Assembly (NCBI GenBank): GCA_015060685.1
Contig: SUXZ01000001.1
Coordinates: 283,709 to 347,708 of the forward strand
Origin: Mediterranea massiliensis
Lineage (GTDB): Bacteria; Bacteroidota; Bacteroidia; Bacteroidales; Bacteroidaceae
Length of the DNA stretch: 64,000 nucleotides
Direction of reading: 5' to 3'
A program made the position numbers and the translations under genes. Within the stretch, counting starts at the first letter, position 1. Each line of letters begins with the position of its first letter. The notes below the pieces were generated by a model. The model ran no database searches, was not told where the DNA came from, and saw only the letters and a program-made list of their open reading frames with translations. Shown here in pieces: positions 17,878 through 27,181 of this stretch.

Positions 17878-18813
17878 ATGAGCAAAGCACCTTATATGGT
17901 TTTCTCGGGCACAAACTCGAGATACTTAGCAGAGAAAATCTGTGCCAGCTTGGATTGTCCGTTGGGGCAAATGAACATCACCCACTTTGCCGATGGGGAG
18001 TTTGCCGTATCCTATGAAGAATCCATCCGTGGCTCACACGTGTTTTTAGTACAATCTACATACCCCAATTCCGACAATTTGATGGAACTATTGCTAATGG
18101 TAGATGCCGCCAAGCGTGCATCGGCCAAGAGCATTGTGGCCGTAATCCCCTACTTCGGTTGGGCACGTCAAGACCGTAAGGACAAGCCCCGTGTATCGAT
18201 TGGCGCCAAGTTGGTGGCCGATTTGTTATCGGTAGCCGGTATCGACCGTCTGATTACCATGGACCTCCATGCCGACCAGATTCAAGGTTTCTTCGACATT
18301 CCGGTAGATCACCTCTATGCTTCGGCCGTGTTCCTTCCCTACATCGAATCGTTGAAGTTGGACAACCTGGTAATTGCCGCCCCCGACGTAGGTGGTTCGA
18401 AGCGTGCCAGCACCTTCTCTAAATACTTAGGAGTGCCCCTTGTGCTTTGCAACAAGACACGCGAAAAGGCAAACGTAGTAGCCTCTATGCAAATCATTGG
18501 CGATGTGAAAGGCAAGAACGTAGTGTTGGTGGACGACATTGTAGATACCGCCGGCACCATTACCAAAGCCGCTGATGTAATGATGGAAGCAGGTGCCAAC
18601 TCGGTACGCGCCATTGCCAGCCATTGCGTCATGTCCGACCCCGCCTCGTTCCGTGTACAGGAATCAGGCTTGATCGAGATGGTCTTCACAGACAGTATCC
18701 CCTATGCCAAGAAGTGTGCTAAAGTTAAGCAACTCAGCATAGCCGACATGTTTGCCGAAACCATCCGTCGTGTCATGAACAACGAATCCATCAGTTCGCA
18801 ATACATCATTTAA
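17878..18813 (+). CDS. prs: Ribose-phosphate pyrophosphokinase
   Basis: 311 residues, the usual length of class I PRPP synthetase, which makes PRPP from ribose-5-phosphate and ATP for nucleotide, His and Trp synthesis. Visible motifs are FSGTNSR at the start, FGWARQDRK in the flexible ATP loop region, TMDLHADQIQGFF, and the PRPP-binding loop VVLVDDIVDTAGTI. It is a single gene, divergent from the sensor kinase. Downstream lies a decayed IS3-family element. No oddities in the protein. Confidence 0.96.
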   Translation: MSKAPYMVFSGTNSRYLAEKICASLDCPLGQMNITHFADGEFAVSYEESIRGSHVFLVQSTYPNSDNLMELLLMVDAAKRASAKSIVAVIPYFGWARQDRKDKPRVSIGAKLVADLLSVAGIDRLITMDLHADQIQGFFDIPVDHLYASAVFLPYIESLKLDNLVIAAPDVGGSKRASTFSKYLGVPLVLCNKTREKANVVASMQIIGDVKGKNVVLVDDIVDTAGTITKAADVMMEAGANSVRAIASHCVMSDPASFRVQESGLIEMVFTDSIPYAKKCAKVKQLSIADMFAETIRRVMNNESISSQYII

Positions 18814-18861
18814 TAATATTGATTAAACATATCCCCATAGAATTTTGGGTTTACAATTAGA

Positions 18862-19200
18862 AGAGGGTGTCTCAAAATGAAGTGTCCCCCAAAAGTTAGA
18901 CATTAAACACGTTATTTATTTTTAAGGTATTGAGCTCGGTATTGCATCGGGCTCATTCCTTTTAACCTCATTTTTATTCTTTTATTGTTATACCTTCAAT
19001 ATATTCCTTCAAATCTTTCTTGAAGTGTTCCATGGACTTGTACTGGTTTGCATACAGTAGTTCCGACTTCATAAGTCCGAAACAGTATTCCAGCACATGA
19101 TAACGTTTCATTAACTCAGACATGCTTGCTCCTAATTCATGCAAGCGGATGATTTCTTTTCTTCTAAACTGTGATGTATATACATAATGAACCCTCTTTA
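18862..19200 (-). mobile_element. Decayed IS3-family insertion sequence
   Basis: Fills the space downstream of prs. The left edge carries GTGTCTCAAAATGAAGTGTC and CCCCCAAAAGTTAGACA, sequence typical of IS3/IS150-type ends. AAGAGGGT at 18862-18869 recurs inverted as ACCCTCTT at 19191-19198, possibly bounding the remnant. The interior encodes only a fused piece of OrfA and OrfB. No intact transposase remains. Confidence 0.7.
18908..19172 (-). pseudogene. IS3-type transposase remnant: OrfA start joined to OrfB end
   Basis: On the minus strand one frame reads SQFRRKEIIRLHELGASMS and then ELMKRYHV, which looks like the start of an IS3 OrfA helix-turn-helix. It runs straight into EYCFGLMKSELLYANQ and FKKDLKEYIE, the C-terminal end of an OrfB DDE transposase. 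That frame stops after ITIKE, but a shifted frame continues YNNKRIKMRLKGMSPMQYRA, the canonical OrfB terminus. So an internal deletion removed nearly all of orfA and orfB, and a small indel later broke the reading frame. Boundaries are approximate. It cannot encode an active transposase. Confidence 0.75.
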
Positions 19201-19489
19201 TATGCTATGGCATACTATGCATGCCACTCAAAAGAATACCGCAGGATATAACAACCGACCGAACTACATAAAACGTTCAGATTCTCGACCAACGAACAAT
19301 TACATAAGTAACAAATCTATCTATTCGCGATGCATCAATATATATAATTTGATTTCTCACAATTCTCATAATAATACATTATTTACTCTAATTCTTATAG
19401 TAACTATTATGTCAAATCTAAATCTTGGAATATGACTGATTTTTGATGCATATGTGTTTTCTATAAACAAATAGATAATAGATTTGGAA
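19201..19489. other. AT-rich spacer without a recognisable gene
   Basis: About 290 bp between the IS remnant and the ompA-like gene terminator. It is strongly AT-rich. An open frame of 82 codons crosses it but has no recognisable signal, start site or family, and its Asn/Ile-rich composition suggests non-coding sequence. Confidence 0.5.
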
Positions 19490-19535
19490 TATCTAAAAAC
19501 AAATTATCCAATGAAGAGAGCTTCATTGGATAATT
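19490..19535 (-). terminator. Terminator of the OmpA-like gene
   Basis: A perfect 15-bp inverted repeat (19502-19516 with 19521-19535) around a 4-nt loop AGAG. On the minus strand it is followed by a T-rich tail (TTTGTTTTTAG). Confidence 0.85.
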
Positions 19536-19572
19536 AAAATACTAATTTAATAGTCTGAGTTTAAAACCTATT

Positions 19573-20682
19573 TTATTGAGCGATACAAATAGATACACGG
19601 TTTTCATCGTTTACAGCAAATGGTTGGACTAAGTCACCCTTAGCATCAGTATTGATTCTGCTTTCTGATATACCTTTAGTTTGCAAAGCTACACTAACAG
19701 ATGCTGCACGTTCCTTAGACAAATGATCGTTAATCTTAGCATTACCAGTGCCCTTATCAGCATAACCAACAATTGAGACTTTTGCATTAGGATACTTATT
19801 TAAATAAGAAACTAATTCATCAATCTTTGATGCCTGGTCTTCGCGAATATTCGACTTATTAATATCGAAATATATGTTCTGTGTCATCGGTTCAATTTTA
19901 ACAACCGGTTCTATTTTTGGCTCTGGTTTTGGTTCTGGTTTTGGTTCTGGTTTTGGTTCTGCTACTGGAACTGGATCATAATAGATAGGTTCTGTCTTTG
20001 TGTAACCTTTACCTAACTTAATAGAGAAACCGACCAAACCATTGAATTGCCAATCAGGATTACCAGCTTTCTTTGAATTGAATTTATCTGATAGTGTGTT
20101 AGCATTAGCTTCGATAGTAAAACCTACACAATCGCTTAGGCGGATGTTTACGCCCAAGCCACCACGTCCAACAATAGAATTCTTACTGCCATCCCACAAA
20201 TACTGCATTTCAGCACCTTGTGCAGAAAGTGCAACAGCTTCATCGTTGTCAAATGCATGATTCAAACCAGCACCCAAAAAAGCATACCAATCGAAGGTTC
20301 TTTTGGGATTAAACTTTCCTAACAAGTTAGACAAACTTATTACTGCATCAACATTTCCTTGCAAATACTTATATTTATATGTGGCATTAGGATTAACAAC
20401 CCAACCACCCTTAGCTTGCCAACCACTAGCACCAAAACGCAATGCGAATGCAGGACTAAATTGATATCCCAAATTTAATGCAGCAGCAGGTGAAATTAAA
20501 TCTTTAAAATTTGCTTCACCAACAGTATGAGCAACCCCTCCTTGAATTTGCATAAACCAATGGGGATTAAACAAGATCTTGCCAGGTTCCTTAATTTGTC
20601 TTTCTTGTTGATTTTGAGCAAATAAGCAATTACAGCTTAATAACATAGTTGCTGCTAAAACTAGTAAACTTTTTACTTTCAT
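19573..20682 (-). CDS. OmpA-like outer membrane protein
   Basis: 369 residues with a signal peptide (ending in NCLFAQNQQ). Residues about 35-230 look like an eight-stranded barrel with repeated FNPHWFMQ, GVAHTVGEA and FGASGWQAKG-type strands. A PEPK repeat linker follows (four PEPK units), then an OmpA/MotB peptidoglycan-binding domain with NIYFDINKSNI, VSIVGYADKGTGN and LSKERAASVS. It should tie the outer membrane to the cell wall and is probably abundant. The gene is visibly AT-richer than its neighbours and sits beside an IS remnant, yet it has its own strong terminator. Confidence 0.92.
   Translation of the reverse strand: MKVKSLLVLAATMLLSCNCLFAQNQQERQIKEPGKILFNPHWFMQIQGGVAHTVGEANFKDLISPAAALNLGYQFSPAFALRFGASGWQAKGGWVVNPNATYKYKYLQGNVDAVISLSNLLGKFNPKRTFDWYAFLGAGLNHAFDNDEAVALSAQGAEMQYLWDGSKNSIVGRGGLGVNIRLSDCVGFTIEANANTLSDKFNSKKAGNPDWQFNGLVGFSIKLGKGYTKTEPIYYDPVPVAEPKPEPKPEPKPEPKIEPVVKIEPMTQNIYFDINKSNIREDQASKIDELVSYLNKYPNAKVSIVGYADKGTGNAKINDHLSKERAASVSVALQTKGISESRINTDAKGDLVQPFAVNDENRVSICIAQ
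19917..19967 (-). repeat. 12-bp tandem repeat encoding the PEPK linker
   Basis: About four copies of a 12-bp unit (plus strand GGTTCTGGTTTT) within the OmpA-like gene encode Pro-Glu-Pro-Lys repeats. Copy changes would alter linker length in frame. Confidence 0.8.
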
Positions 20683-20839
20683 AGGTGTAATTAATTAGTT
20701 AATAATATTATCTTTTTTACGTTGATTCATATTTAGGGCGTTAAATTACTACTTTTTTTTCAAAAAAAACGTATTTTATTTAAAAAAAATATAAAGTCCA
20801 TAAATAAATCGTTAGATTCATGTAGATAATCAACATAGA

Positions 20840-21997
20840 TTATTGCAACCGGCCGTTTTGGTAAGTACCTTTCTGGACGACGTTGCCCGCCTTGTCGGTC
20901 TTGGTGAAGGGGCCGTGGCGACGGCCTGCCTGGTAGGTGCCTTCGAAGCGGTTGCCGTCGGCATCTATCTCTACACAACTACCCTCTTTCTGTCCGTTTA
21001 CAAAGCCGCCTTTGTAGGTAGTGCCATCGGTGGTGATGAGCTTGCCCTGGCCATGGAACTTGTCGTTTTGCCACTCGCCTTCGTAGGTGTCGCCGCTATT
21101 CCATTTGTAGATGCCCTGGCCGGAGCGGAGGTTGTCTTTCCACTCGCCGGTATATACGGCACCGTGTACCCAGGTAAAGGAGCCCAGGCCGTGCTGGATG
21201 CCGTTATTGAAGTTGCCCACGTACTTGTCGCCGTTGGCGTAGATATAGACGCCTTGGCCGGTGCGCTGGCCGTTGATGTAGTTGCCTTCGTAGCGGTCGC
21301 CGGTGTGGAAGTGGTAGATGCCTTCGCCGTGCTGAACGCCGTTGAGCCAGTTGCCCACATACTTGTCGCCGTTGGCGTAGATAAAGGTGCCCTGGCCGGA
21401 GAACTGGTTATCTTTCCACGAGCCTTCGTACAGGCTTCCGTCTGTCCAGGTTTGCTTGCCCTGGCCCTCTTTCTTGTCGGCCTTCCACGAGCCTTCGTAC
21501 TTAGAGCCTTCTTTCCAGGTGTAGGTGCCCTGCCCTTCGCGTTTGTCTTTCACCCAGTTGCCGTCGTACACATCGCCGGTGTAGTAGTACATGATGCCGG
21601 GGCCGTGCTGATAGTCTTGATACCACATGCCTTCGTAGCGGTTGTTGTTGGCAAAGTGGAAGATGCCGAGTCCGTGTTGCTGGTCTTGGTACCAGTCGCC
21701 CTCGTAGCGTTCGCCATCGGCGAAGGAGAAGGTGCCTTTGCCTTCGCGCTTTCCTTTCACGTACTCGCCTTCGTAGGTGTTGCCGTTTTTGTAGGTGGTC
21801 TTACCACGGCCGGAGGGCTTGCGCCCTTTAATCTCGCCGTTGTACACAGAGCCGTCCTTGAAGGTATAGGTGCCTATCTTTACTTCGGTAGAGAAGATGT
21901 CTTTCAGCTTCCGGGCCGCACCGGCTTTCTTCTCTTGTGCCGAGAGGTTGGCCGAGAAAAGGATGGCGAGGATGAAGCAGAGTTGTTTTGTTGTCAT
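20840..21997 (-). CDS. MORN-repeat protein, exported
   Basis: 385 residues with a signal peptide (FILAILFSANLSAQE). From about residue 45 almost the whole protein is a run of roughly fourteen 23-residue MORN repeats of the type YEGxWxxxxxxGxGxxxxxxG, for example EGSKYEGSWKADKKEGQG. MORN arrays form extended beta-hairpin ribbons and often act as scaffolds at membranes. It is 18 bp downstream of the FolK-KdsB gene and the last gene of the PBP1A unit, suggesting an envelope role; the partner is unknown. The repeat periodicity makes a long open frame on the opposite strand, which I regard as an artefact. Confidence 0.9.
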   Translation of the reverse strand: MTTKQLCFILAILFSANLSAQEKKAGAARKLKDIFSTEVKIGTYTFKDGSVYNGEIKGRKPSGRGKTTYKNGNTYEGEYVKGKREGKGTFSFADGERYEGDWYQDQQHGLGIFHFANNNRYEGMWYQDYQHGPGIMYYYTGDVYDGNWVKDKREGQGTYTWKEGSKYEGSWKADKKEGQGKQTWTDGSLYEGSWKDNQFSGQGTFIYANGDKYVGNWLNGVQHGEGIYHFHTGDRYEGNYINGQRTGQGVYIYANGDKYVGNFNNGIQHGLGSFTWVHGAVYTGEWKDNLRSGQGIYKWNSGDTYEGEWQNDKFHGQGKLITTDGTTYKGGFVNGQKEGSCVEIDADGNRFEGTYQAGRRHGPFTKTDKAGNVVQKGTYQNGRLQ

Positions 21998-22015
21998 GCT
22001 GATGTCGTTTTGTTT

Positions 22016-23176
22016 TTAATGTGATGTGTTTGCTTGCAGGAAGGCCTCGGCGCGTTGCAGGTCTTCGGGGGTGTCGATGCCGATGGTTTCGGAATGGGTG
22101 ATGCCGCACTTGATGGTGTAGCCGTTTTCCAACCAACGGAGTTGTTCGAGCGACTCGGCCAACTCGAGCGAGGATTGGGACAATGAGGTGATTTGTGCAA
22201 GTACCTCCTTGCGATAGGCATAGAGGCCGATGTGCTTATAATAAGTGTGCCCGCTGAGCCACTCGTTCACGTCGCGGTTGCGTGTGTAGGGGATGATGGA
22301 ACGGCTGAAGTAGAGGGCATTCATGTTGCTGTTCAGTACCACCTTGGGCGAGTTTGCGTTGGCCAGGGCTTCGTAGCCGTTGTCGGGTGTGAAGGGCTTG
22401 ACAAGGGTGGCTATCTGGGTGGTGGCATCGTCGAAGCAGGCCTTGATGGCTTGCAATTGCGAGGGTTGGATAAAGGGTTCGTCGCCCTGGATGTTGACAA
22501 TGACATCGAACTGGCCGCCTATCTTGCATGCGGCTTCGTAGCAACGGTCGGTGCCGCTTTTATGGTGTACGGAGGTCATCACCACCTTGCCGCCAAAGGC
22601 TTTTACGGCGGCTTCTATGCGCTCGTCGTCGGTGGCCACATAGGCATCGTCCAGGATGCCCGACACTTGTTCGTAAACGCGTTGTATCACCTTCTTGCCT
22701 CCCAACATGGCCAATGGCTTGGCGGGGAAACGTGTGGAGGCGTAACGGGCGGGTATAATTCCTAAAAATTTCATATCTGTCTTTCTGTTCTTTTCGTTAT
22801 TATCGTTCATAATCTGTAGCTCTTCCATCCCTTTCTTCACGTAGTGTCGTTGCATGTCGTGCGGCTTCAGCACTTGGGTGCCGGCTTGAAGAAGGTCGAT
22901 GTCCAGGCGGACAATCTCCAAGGGCTTATCCTCTACCCTACGCCCCGCCAACTGCTCGATGTGCTTTAACTGAAGGCGTACTTCGTCGATTGGGACGTCG
23001 GCTTGAAAGCGAGCCATCTGATTGTGGAAGAGCGCTTTGTTTTGCAGGCCTATAGGGAGCGTTTCCACCTCGTCGGAGAAAAGGATATCGGGATAGCTTT
23101 CCGCCAACATTTGCCGTGCAAAGGCCAACTGCTTTTCGGGCTGATGGTTGCTACCTATGCAAAGTAGAAAGGTCAT
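22016..23176 (-). CDS. kdsB: FolK-like domain fused to KdsB (CMP-KDO synthetase)
   Basis: 386 residues in one uninterrupted frame. Residues 1-120 resemble HPPK (FolK): CIGSNHQPEKQLAFARQML at the start and VRLDIDLL (Asp92, Asp94) where HPPK binds Mg-ATP, though the usual RxxGPR lead-in is absent. Residues 135-386 are a complete KdsB: FLGIIPARYASTRFPAKPL, VVMTSVHHKSGTDR, VNIQGDEPFI, then ESLEQLRWLENG. KdsB activates KDO for lipid A-core assembly. The junction (about 121-134, MNDNNEKNRKTD) looks like former intergenic sequence, and ATG codons at residues 123 and 135 (22774) could start KdsB on its own, giving the normal 252 residues. The start overlaps the PBP1A stop by one base (TGATG). The fusion is unusual; see findings. 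Confidence 0.85.
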   Translation of the reverse strand: MTFLLCIGSNHQPEKQLAFARQMLAESYPDILFSDEVETLPIGLQNKALFHNQMARFQADVPIDEVRLQLKHIEQLAGRRVEDKPLEIVRLDIDLLQAGTQVLKPHDMQRHYVKKGMEELQIMNDNNEKNRKTDMKFLGIIPARYASTRFPAKPLAMLGGKKVIQRVYEQVSGILDDAYVATDDERIEAAVKAFGGKVVMTSVHHKSGTDRCYEAACKIGGQFDVIVNIQGDEPFIQPSQLQAIKACFDDATTQIATLVKPFTPDNGYEALANANSPKVVLNSNMNALYFSRSIIPYTRNRDVNEWLSGHTYYKHIGLYAYRKEVLAQITSLSQSSLELAESLEQLRWLENGYTIKCGITHSETIGIDTPEDLQRAEAFLQANTSH

Positions 23177-25506
23177 CAGTCGAAGAGGTTATCCAACCCT
23201 TCGTTGGCGGTTCCTATCACAACTTCCTCTTCCTTCAACGACTCTTCCATGCAGGGGTCGTAGTTTTCGGGGAACTCGAACTTCTCGTCGGCACTATAGG
23301 GAAGCTCGTCGTCGGCAAGCACCTCTTTCATATAGTTGGCCCAGATGGGCAACGCCATGCGGGCACCTTGTCCGTAGGCCATGGAGTCGAAGTGGATGTC
23401 GTACTCGTCGCCTCCTACCCATACGCCCGAAACGAGCGAGGGGGTGTAGCCAATGAACCATCCGTCGGCATTGTCGTTGGATGTACCGGTTTTGCCGGCG
23501 GCATCGGCGGTAACGCCCAAACGGCGGATGCTGCTACCCGTACCTCCGTTTACTACGCCTCGCATCATGGAGAGCATCTTGTACGAGCTGGAGGTGCTGA
23601 TAACCTCTTGCATGTCGGGGGCAAAGGTGGCAAGGATGTTGCCTTCGTTGTCTTCGATGCGCGTCACAAACAGAGGGGCTACACGGATGCCCTTGTTGGG
23701 GAAGGTGGTGTAGGCACTGACCATTTCGCCCACGGAGATGTCGCAAGGGCCAAGGCAAAGCGACACGGAGGGCACGATGGCCTGATTGCGCACGCCGAAG
23801 CTATGTATCAGACGTTTGAAGGCATAGGGGTTGAGCTTGCTCATGAGGTAGGCGGTAATCCAGTTGTCGGAGTTGGAGAGGCCCCAATGGATGGTGACGT
23901 TCTCGCCATAGAACTTGTCGCTGGTGTTGCGGGGTGTCCAGGGGATGCCGTTCTCGTCGAGCAAGGTATATTCTACGTGACGAACCTGATCGCACGGAGA
24001 GAAGCCGTTTTCCATGGCCAATGTATAGAGGAAGGGCTTGATGGTTGAGCCCACCTGGCGACGGCCAACCATGGCCATGTCGTATTGGAAATAGTGGTAG
24101 TTGGGGCCGCCCACATAGGCTTTTACATGGCCGGTGTGAGGCTCCATAGACATGAAGCCCGAACGCAGGAACGACTTGTAGTAGCGGATGGAATCCATCG
24201 GAGTCATCACGGTGTCTATCTCGCCCTCCCAACTGAATACGGACATTTCGCACGGGGTATTGAAGGCTTTGCGTATCTCTTCTTCGGTGGCCTTGGCCTT
24301 GGTCATGGCACGATAGCGGTCGGTTTGACGCATGGCCCTATCCAGGAATTTCTGCACCTCGGCGGCCGAAAGCTTGTTTGAATAGGGTGCGTTGCGACGT
24401 CCCTTCTTTTCGCGGAAGAATTGTTTCTGAACGGTTTTCAGGTGCTCGGTAAGGGCCTTCTCGGCATAGGCCTGCATGCGCGAGTCGATGGTGGTGTAGA
24501 TGCGCAAGCCGTCGGTGTAGAGGTTATAAGGTGTGCCGTCGGCCTTGAAGTTCTTTTCGCACCAGCCGAAAAGCGGATTGGTTTCCCAATCGAGCGAATC
24601 TTCGTAGTACTCCTGCATCTGCCATCCGCGATAGTTTTTCTTCTCGGGCTTCTTGTGCTTGAGCACGTCGCGCAGGTATTCGCGGAAGTATGTGGCAAGG
24701 CCCTCTTTGTGGTCAACGCGGTTGAACTTCAACGTCAACGGAAGGGCTTTCAATGAGTCGCAAGCGGTTTCGCTCAGGTAACCGGCCTTCACCATCTGAT
24801 CCAGCACCACGTTGCGGCGGCCAAGCGAACGCTCGTTGAACTTGCGCGGGTTGTAGCGTGAGGGGTTCTTACACATGCCCACCAGGGTGGCAGCCTCTTC
24901 TATCTTGAGCTCGGACGGCAAGCAGCTGAAGTAGGTTTGAGCGGCCGTCTTGATGCCCACGGCGGTGTAGAGGAAGTCGAACTTGTTGAGGTACATCGTC
25001 AATATCTCTTCCTTGGTGAAGTTTCGCTCCAGTTTCACGGCTATCACCCACTCGATGGGTTTCTGGAAGAGGCGCTCGAGCACGTTGTCGGCACGGGGCG
25101 AGAAGAGTTGCTTGGATAGCTGCTGGGTGATGGTACTACCACCACCGGCCTCAGGCTGCATGAAGATGCCGCGCTTGACGATGGCACGCAACAGGGCTTT
25201 CGCGTCGATGCCCGAGTGTTGGGCAAAACGGACGTCTTCGGTAGCAATCAAGGCGTGGATAAGGTGGGCAGGCAACTCGTCGTAGCCCACATACACGCGG
25301 TTGTCTTCGCTATACGAATAGGTGCCAAGCACTTCGCCATCGGCCGAAAAGACTTGTGTAGCAAACTTATAATCAGGATTTTCCAAATCTTCGAGTGGAG
25401 GCATGTAGCCTATCCATCCTTTGTTGATGGAGAAAAACAGCATGAAGCAGGCAAACAAGCCCAGCAATAGTAGCGCCCAAAGGGTGCGGATAATAATTTT
25501 TATCAT
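23176..25506 (-). CDS. Penicillin-binding protein 1A (bifunctional GT51/transpeptidase)
   Basis: 776 residues from the ATG at 25506. An N-terminal membrane anchor (IIRTLWALLLLGLFACFMLFF) precedes the GT51 glycosyltransferase domain with ATEDVRFAQHSGID and GGSTITQQLSKQLF. The transpeptidase domain has the catalytic Ser in GSTIKPFLY, the SxN motif as SNSDN and KTGTSND. It polymerises and cross-links peptidoglycan at the inner membrane. A longer frame with an earlier ATG at 25578 exists, but a TAACTTTG -7 box lies at 25545-25552, inside it, so the shorter start is preferred. First gene of a unit continuing into the FolK-KdsB and MORN genes. Confidence 0.93.
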   Translation of the reverse strand: MIKIIIRTLWALLLLGLFACFMLFFSINKGWIGYMPPLEDLENPDYKFATQVFSADGEVLGTYSYSEDNRVYVGYDELPAHLIHALIATEDVRFAQHSGIDAKALLRAIVKRGIFMQPEAGGGSTITQQLSKQLFSPRADNVLERLFQKPIEWVIAVKLERNFTKEEILTMYLNKFDFLYTAVGIKTAAQTYFSCLPSELKIEEAATLVGMCKNPSRYNPRKFNERSLGRRNVVLDQMVKAGYLSETACDSLKALPLTLKFNRVDHKEGLATYFREYLRDVLKHKKPEKKNYRGWQMQEYYEDSLDWETNPLFGWCEKNFKADGTPYNLYTDGLRIYTTIDSRMQAYAEKALTEHLKTVQKQFFREKKGRRNAPYSNKLSAAEVQKFLDRAMRQTDRYRAMTKAKATEEEIRKAFNTPCEMSVFSWEGEIDTVMTPMDSIRYYKSFLRSGFMSMEPHTGHVKAYVGGPNYHYFQYDMAMVGRRQVGSTIKPFLYTLAMENGFSPCDQVRHVEYTLLDENGIPWTPRNTSDKFYGENVTIHWGLSNSDNWITAYLMSKLNPYAFKRLIHSFGVRNQAIVPSVSLCLGPCDISVGEMVSAYTTFPNKGIRVAPLFVTRIEDNEGNILATFAPDMQEVISTSSSYKMLSMMRGVVNGGTGSSIRRLGVTADAAGKTGTSNDNADGWFIGYTPSLVSGVWVGGDEYDIHFDSMAYGQGARMALPIWANYMKEVLADDELPYSADEKFEFPENYDPCMEESLKEEEVVIGTANEGLDNLFD

Positions 25507-25544
25507 GTTTTTATTCTGACAATTCACATTATATATTAATTGCG

Positions 25545-25552
25545 CAAAGTTA
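25545..25552 (-). promoter_or_regulatory. -7 box of the PBP1A unit
   Basis: Minus-strand TAACTTTG, exact TAnnTTTG match, 38 bp before the chosen start codon. It argues against the longer reading frame that begins upstream of it. Confidence 0.6.
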
Positions 25553-25685
25553 GCAATTATGTGCGATATGCACATCATGTTGGCAAGAAAAAGTTTAATC
25601 GTTCAAAATTCTTAAGATTTGTTTTAGGATATCAACCTTTTTGCCTACATTTACAAGCTGAAAAGAAACATAAATCACCAACTAT

Positions 25686-26615
25686 ATGGAAAACAAAAGT
25701 TTAGTGACCATTGCCGATTATACCAAAGAGAAAATTCTCTATATGATCGAGATGGCCAAACAATTTGAAGAACGTCCTAACAGACGATTGTTAGAAGGCA
25801 AAGTAGTGGCCACACTATTCTTCGAGCCATCTACACGTACGCGATTGAGCTTTGAAACCGCCGCCAACCGACTGAGCGCGCGCGTCATCGGCTTTACCGA
25901 CCCGAAGGCTACAAGCTCGTCGAAAGGTGAAACCTTGAAGGATACCATCAAAATGGTGAGCAGCTATGCCGACATCATCGTGATGAGACACTACTTGGAA
26001 GGGGCCGCACGCTATGCAAGCGAATCGACCAATGTGCCTATTGTAAATGCCGGAGACGGGGCCAACCAACACCCGTCGCAAACCATGCTCGACCTCTACT
26101 CCATCTACAAGACTCAAGGCACGCTGGAGAACCTGAACATCTTCATGGTGGGCGACTTGAAATATGGCCGCACGGTACACTCGTTGCTGATGGCCATGCG
26201 CCACTTTAGCCCCACCTTCCACTTCATTGCACCCGACGAGCTGAAAATGCCCGAAGAATATAAGTTGTATTGCCGCCAACACGGATTGAAGTATGTGGAG
26301 CATACCGACTTCAACGAAGACATCATTGCCGATGCCGACATCCTCTACATGACGCGTGTGCAACGCGAACGCTTCACCGACCTGAACGAGTACGAACGGG
26401 TGAAGAACGTCTATATCCTGAAGAAGAAGATGCTGGAAAAGACACGCGACAACATGCGCATCCTGCATCCGCTTCCCCGCGTAAACGAGATTGCCTACGA
26501 TGTGGACGAAAGCCCAAAGGCATACTACTTCCAACAGGCACAAAACGGCCTCTATGCACGCGAAGCCATCCTTTGCGATGTGTTGGGCATTACGCTGGAT
26601 GAGGTAAAGAAGTGA
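25686..26615 (+). CDS. pyrB: Aspartate carbamoyltransferase, catalytic chain
   Basis: 309 residues, normal length. Condenses carbamoyl phosphate and aspartate in pyrimidine synthesis. The carbamoyl phosphate loop [12 protein letters not shown] is at about 42-53 and the flexible region has [12 protein letters not shown] second motif, HPLPRVNEI, is near residue 260, where His and Pro of HPLPR contact substrate. pyrI follows after a spacer of about 100 bp built partly of 7-bp repeats, so the holoenzyme is the regulated pyrBI dodecamer type. Confidence 0.97.
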   Translation: MENKSLVTIADYTKEKILYMIEMAKQFEERPNRRLLEGKVVATLFFEPSTRTRLSFETAANRLSARVIGFTDPKATSSSKGETLKDTIKMVSSYADIIVMRHYLEGAARYASESTNVPIVNAGDGANQHPSQTMLDLYSIYKTQGTLENLNIFMVGDLKYGRTVHSLLMAMRHFSPTFHFIAPDELKMPEEYKLYCRQHGLKYVEHTDFNEDIIADADILYMTRVQRERFTDLNEYERVKNVYILKKKMLEKTRDNMRILHPLPRVNEIAYDVDESPKAYYFQQAQNGLYAREAILCDVLGITLDEVKK

Positions 26616-26643
26616 CTAGTGATTAGTGATTAGCGATTAGCGA
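26614..26643. repeat. Heptamer GATTAGT/GATTAGC repeat in the pyrB-pyrI spacer
   Basis: Four units of GA(C/T)TAG(T/C) directly after, and overlapping, the pyrB stop codon. They are followed by CTACTTGA/CTACTTAA-like repeats up to about 26695. The same heptamer forms a longer array at 33568-33643. Confidence 0.75.
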
Positions 26644-26716
26644 GGGGCTCACTATCCTACTTGACTACTTAACTACTCACTACTTGACTACTTAATTTAA
26701 TTTTTAATTTTGAATT

Positions 26717-27181
26717 ATGAAGAAGCATGAATTACAAGTGGCTGCCCTCGAAAACGGAACAGTCATCGACCATATACCTTCGGAAAAACTGTTCGATGTG
26801 GTGTCGTTGTTAGGCTTGCAACAAATGAGCAACAACATCACTATCGGATTTAATCTGCATAGCAAGAAACTGGGTAGCAAGGGCATCATCAAGATTGCCG
26901 ACAAATTCTTCTGCGACGAAGAGATTAACCGCATTGCCGTTGTGGCGCCCAACGTGAAGCTGAACATTATCCGCGACTATGAGGTGGTGGAAAAACGGGC
27001 CACTCAATTGCCCGACGAGCTGAACGGCATCGTGAAGTGCCCCAACCTGAAGTGCATCACCAACAACGAGCCGATGCCTACCCTATTCCACGTAATAGAC
27101 AAGGAAAAGGGCATATTGAAGTGCCACTATTGCGAAAAAGAGCAGGATTGCCAACACATTGAAATAATAAAAGAGGAATGA
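26717..27181 (+). CDS. pyrI: Aspartate carbamoyltransferase, regulatory chain
   Basis: 154 residues. The N-terminal allosteric domain binds CTP/ATP ([19 protein letters not shown]). The C-terminal zinc domain has the four cysteines: C and C in [10 protein letters not shown], then C and C in LKCHYCEKE. It docks on PyrB trimers. The stop overlaps the next start by 4 bp (ATGA), so it is translationally coupled to a flavin reductase gene. Confidence 0.97.
   Translation: MKKHELQVAALENGTVIDHIPSEKLFDVVSLLGLQQMSNNITIGFNLHSKKLGSKGIIKIADKFFCDEEINRIAVVAPNVKLNIIRDYEVVEKRATQLPDELNGIVKCPNLKCITNNEPMPTLFHVIDKEKGILKCHYCEKEQDCQHIEIIKEE

Noticed and set aside
19187..19435. 82-codon open frame after the IS remnant
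   Set aside because: Asn/Ile/Tyr-rich, AT-driven, no ribosome site or family; treated as spacer.
20843..22024. 393-codon open frame on the plus strand opposite the MORN gene
   Set aside because: It mirrors the 69-bp periodicity of the MORN repeats, gives a Val/Ala/Leu-rich protein without a family, and has no promoter or ribosome site; the minus-strand MORN protein is unambiguous.
25507..25578. 24-codon N-terminal extension of PBP1A
   Set aside because: The -7 box TAACTTTG lies inside this extension, and the membrane anchor starts right after the downstream ATG.
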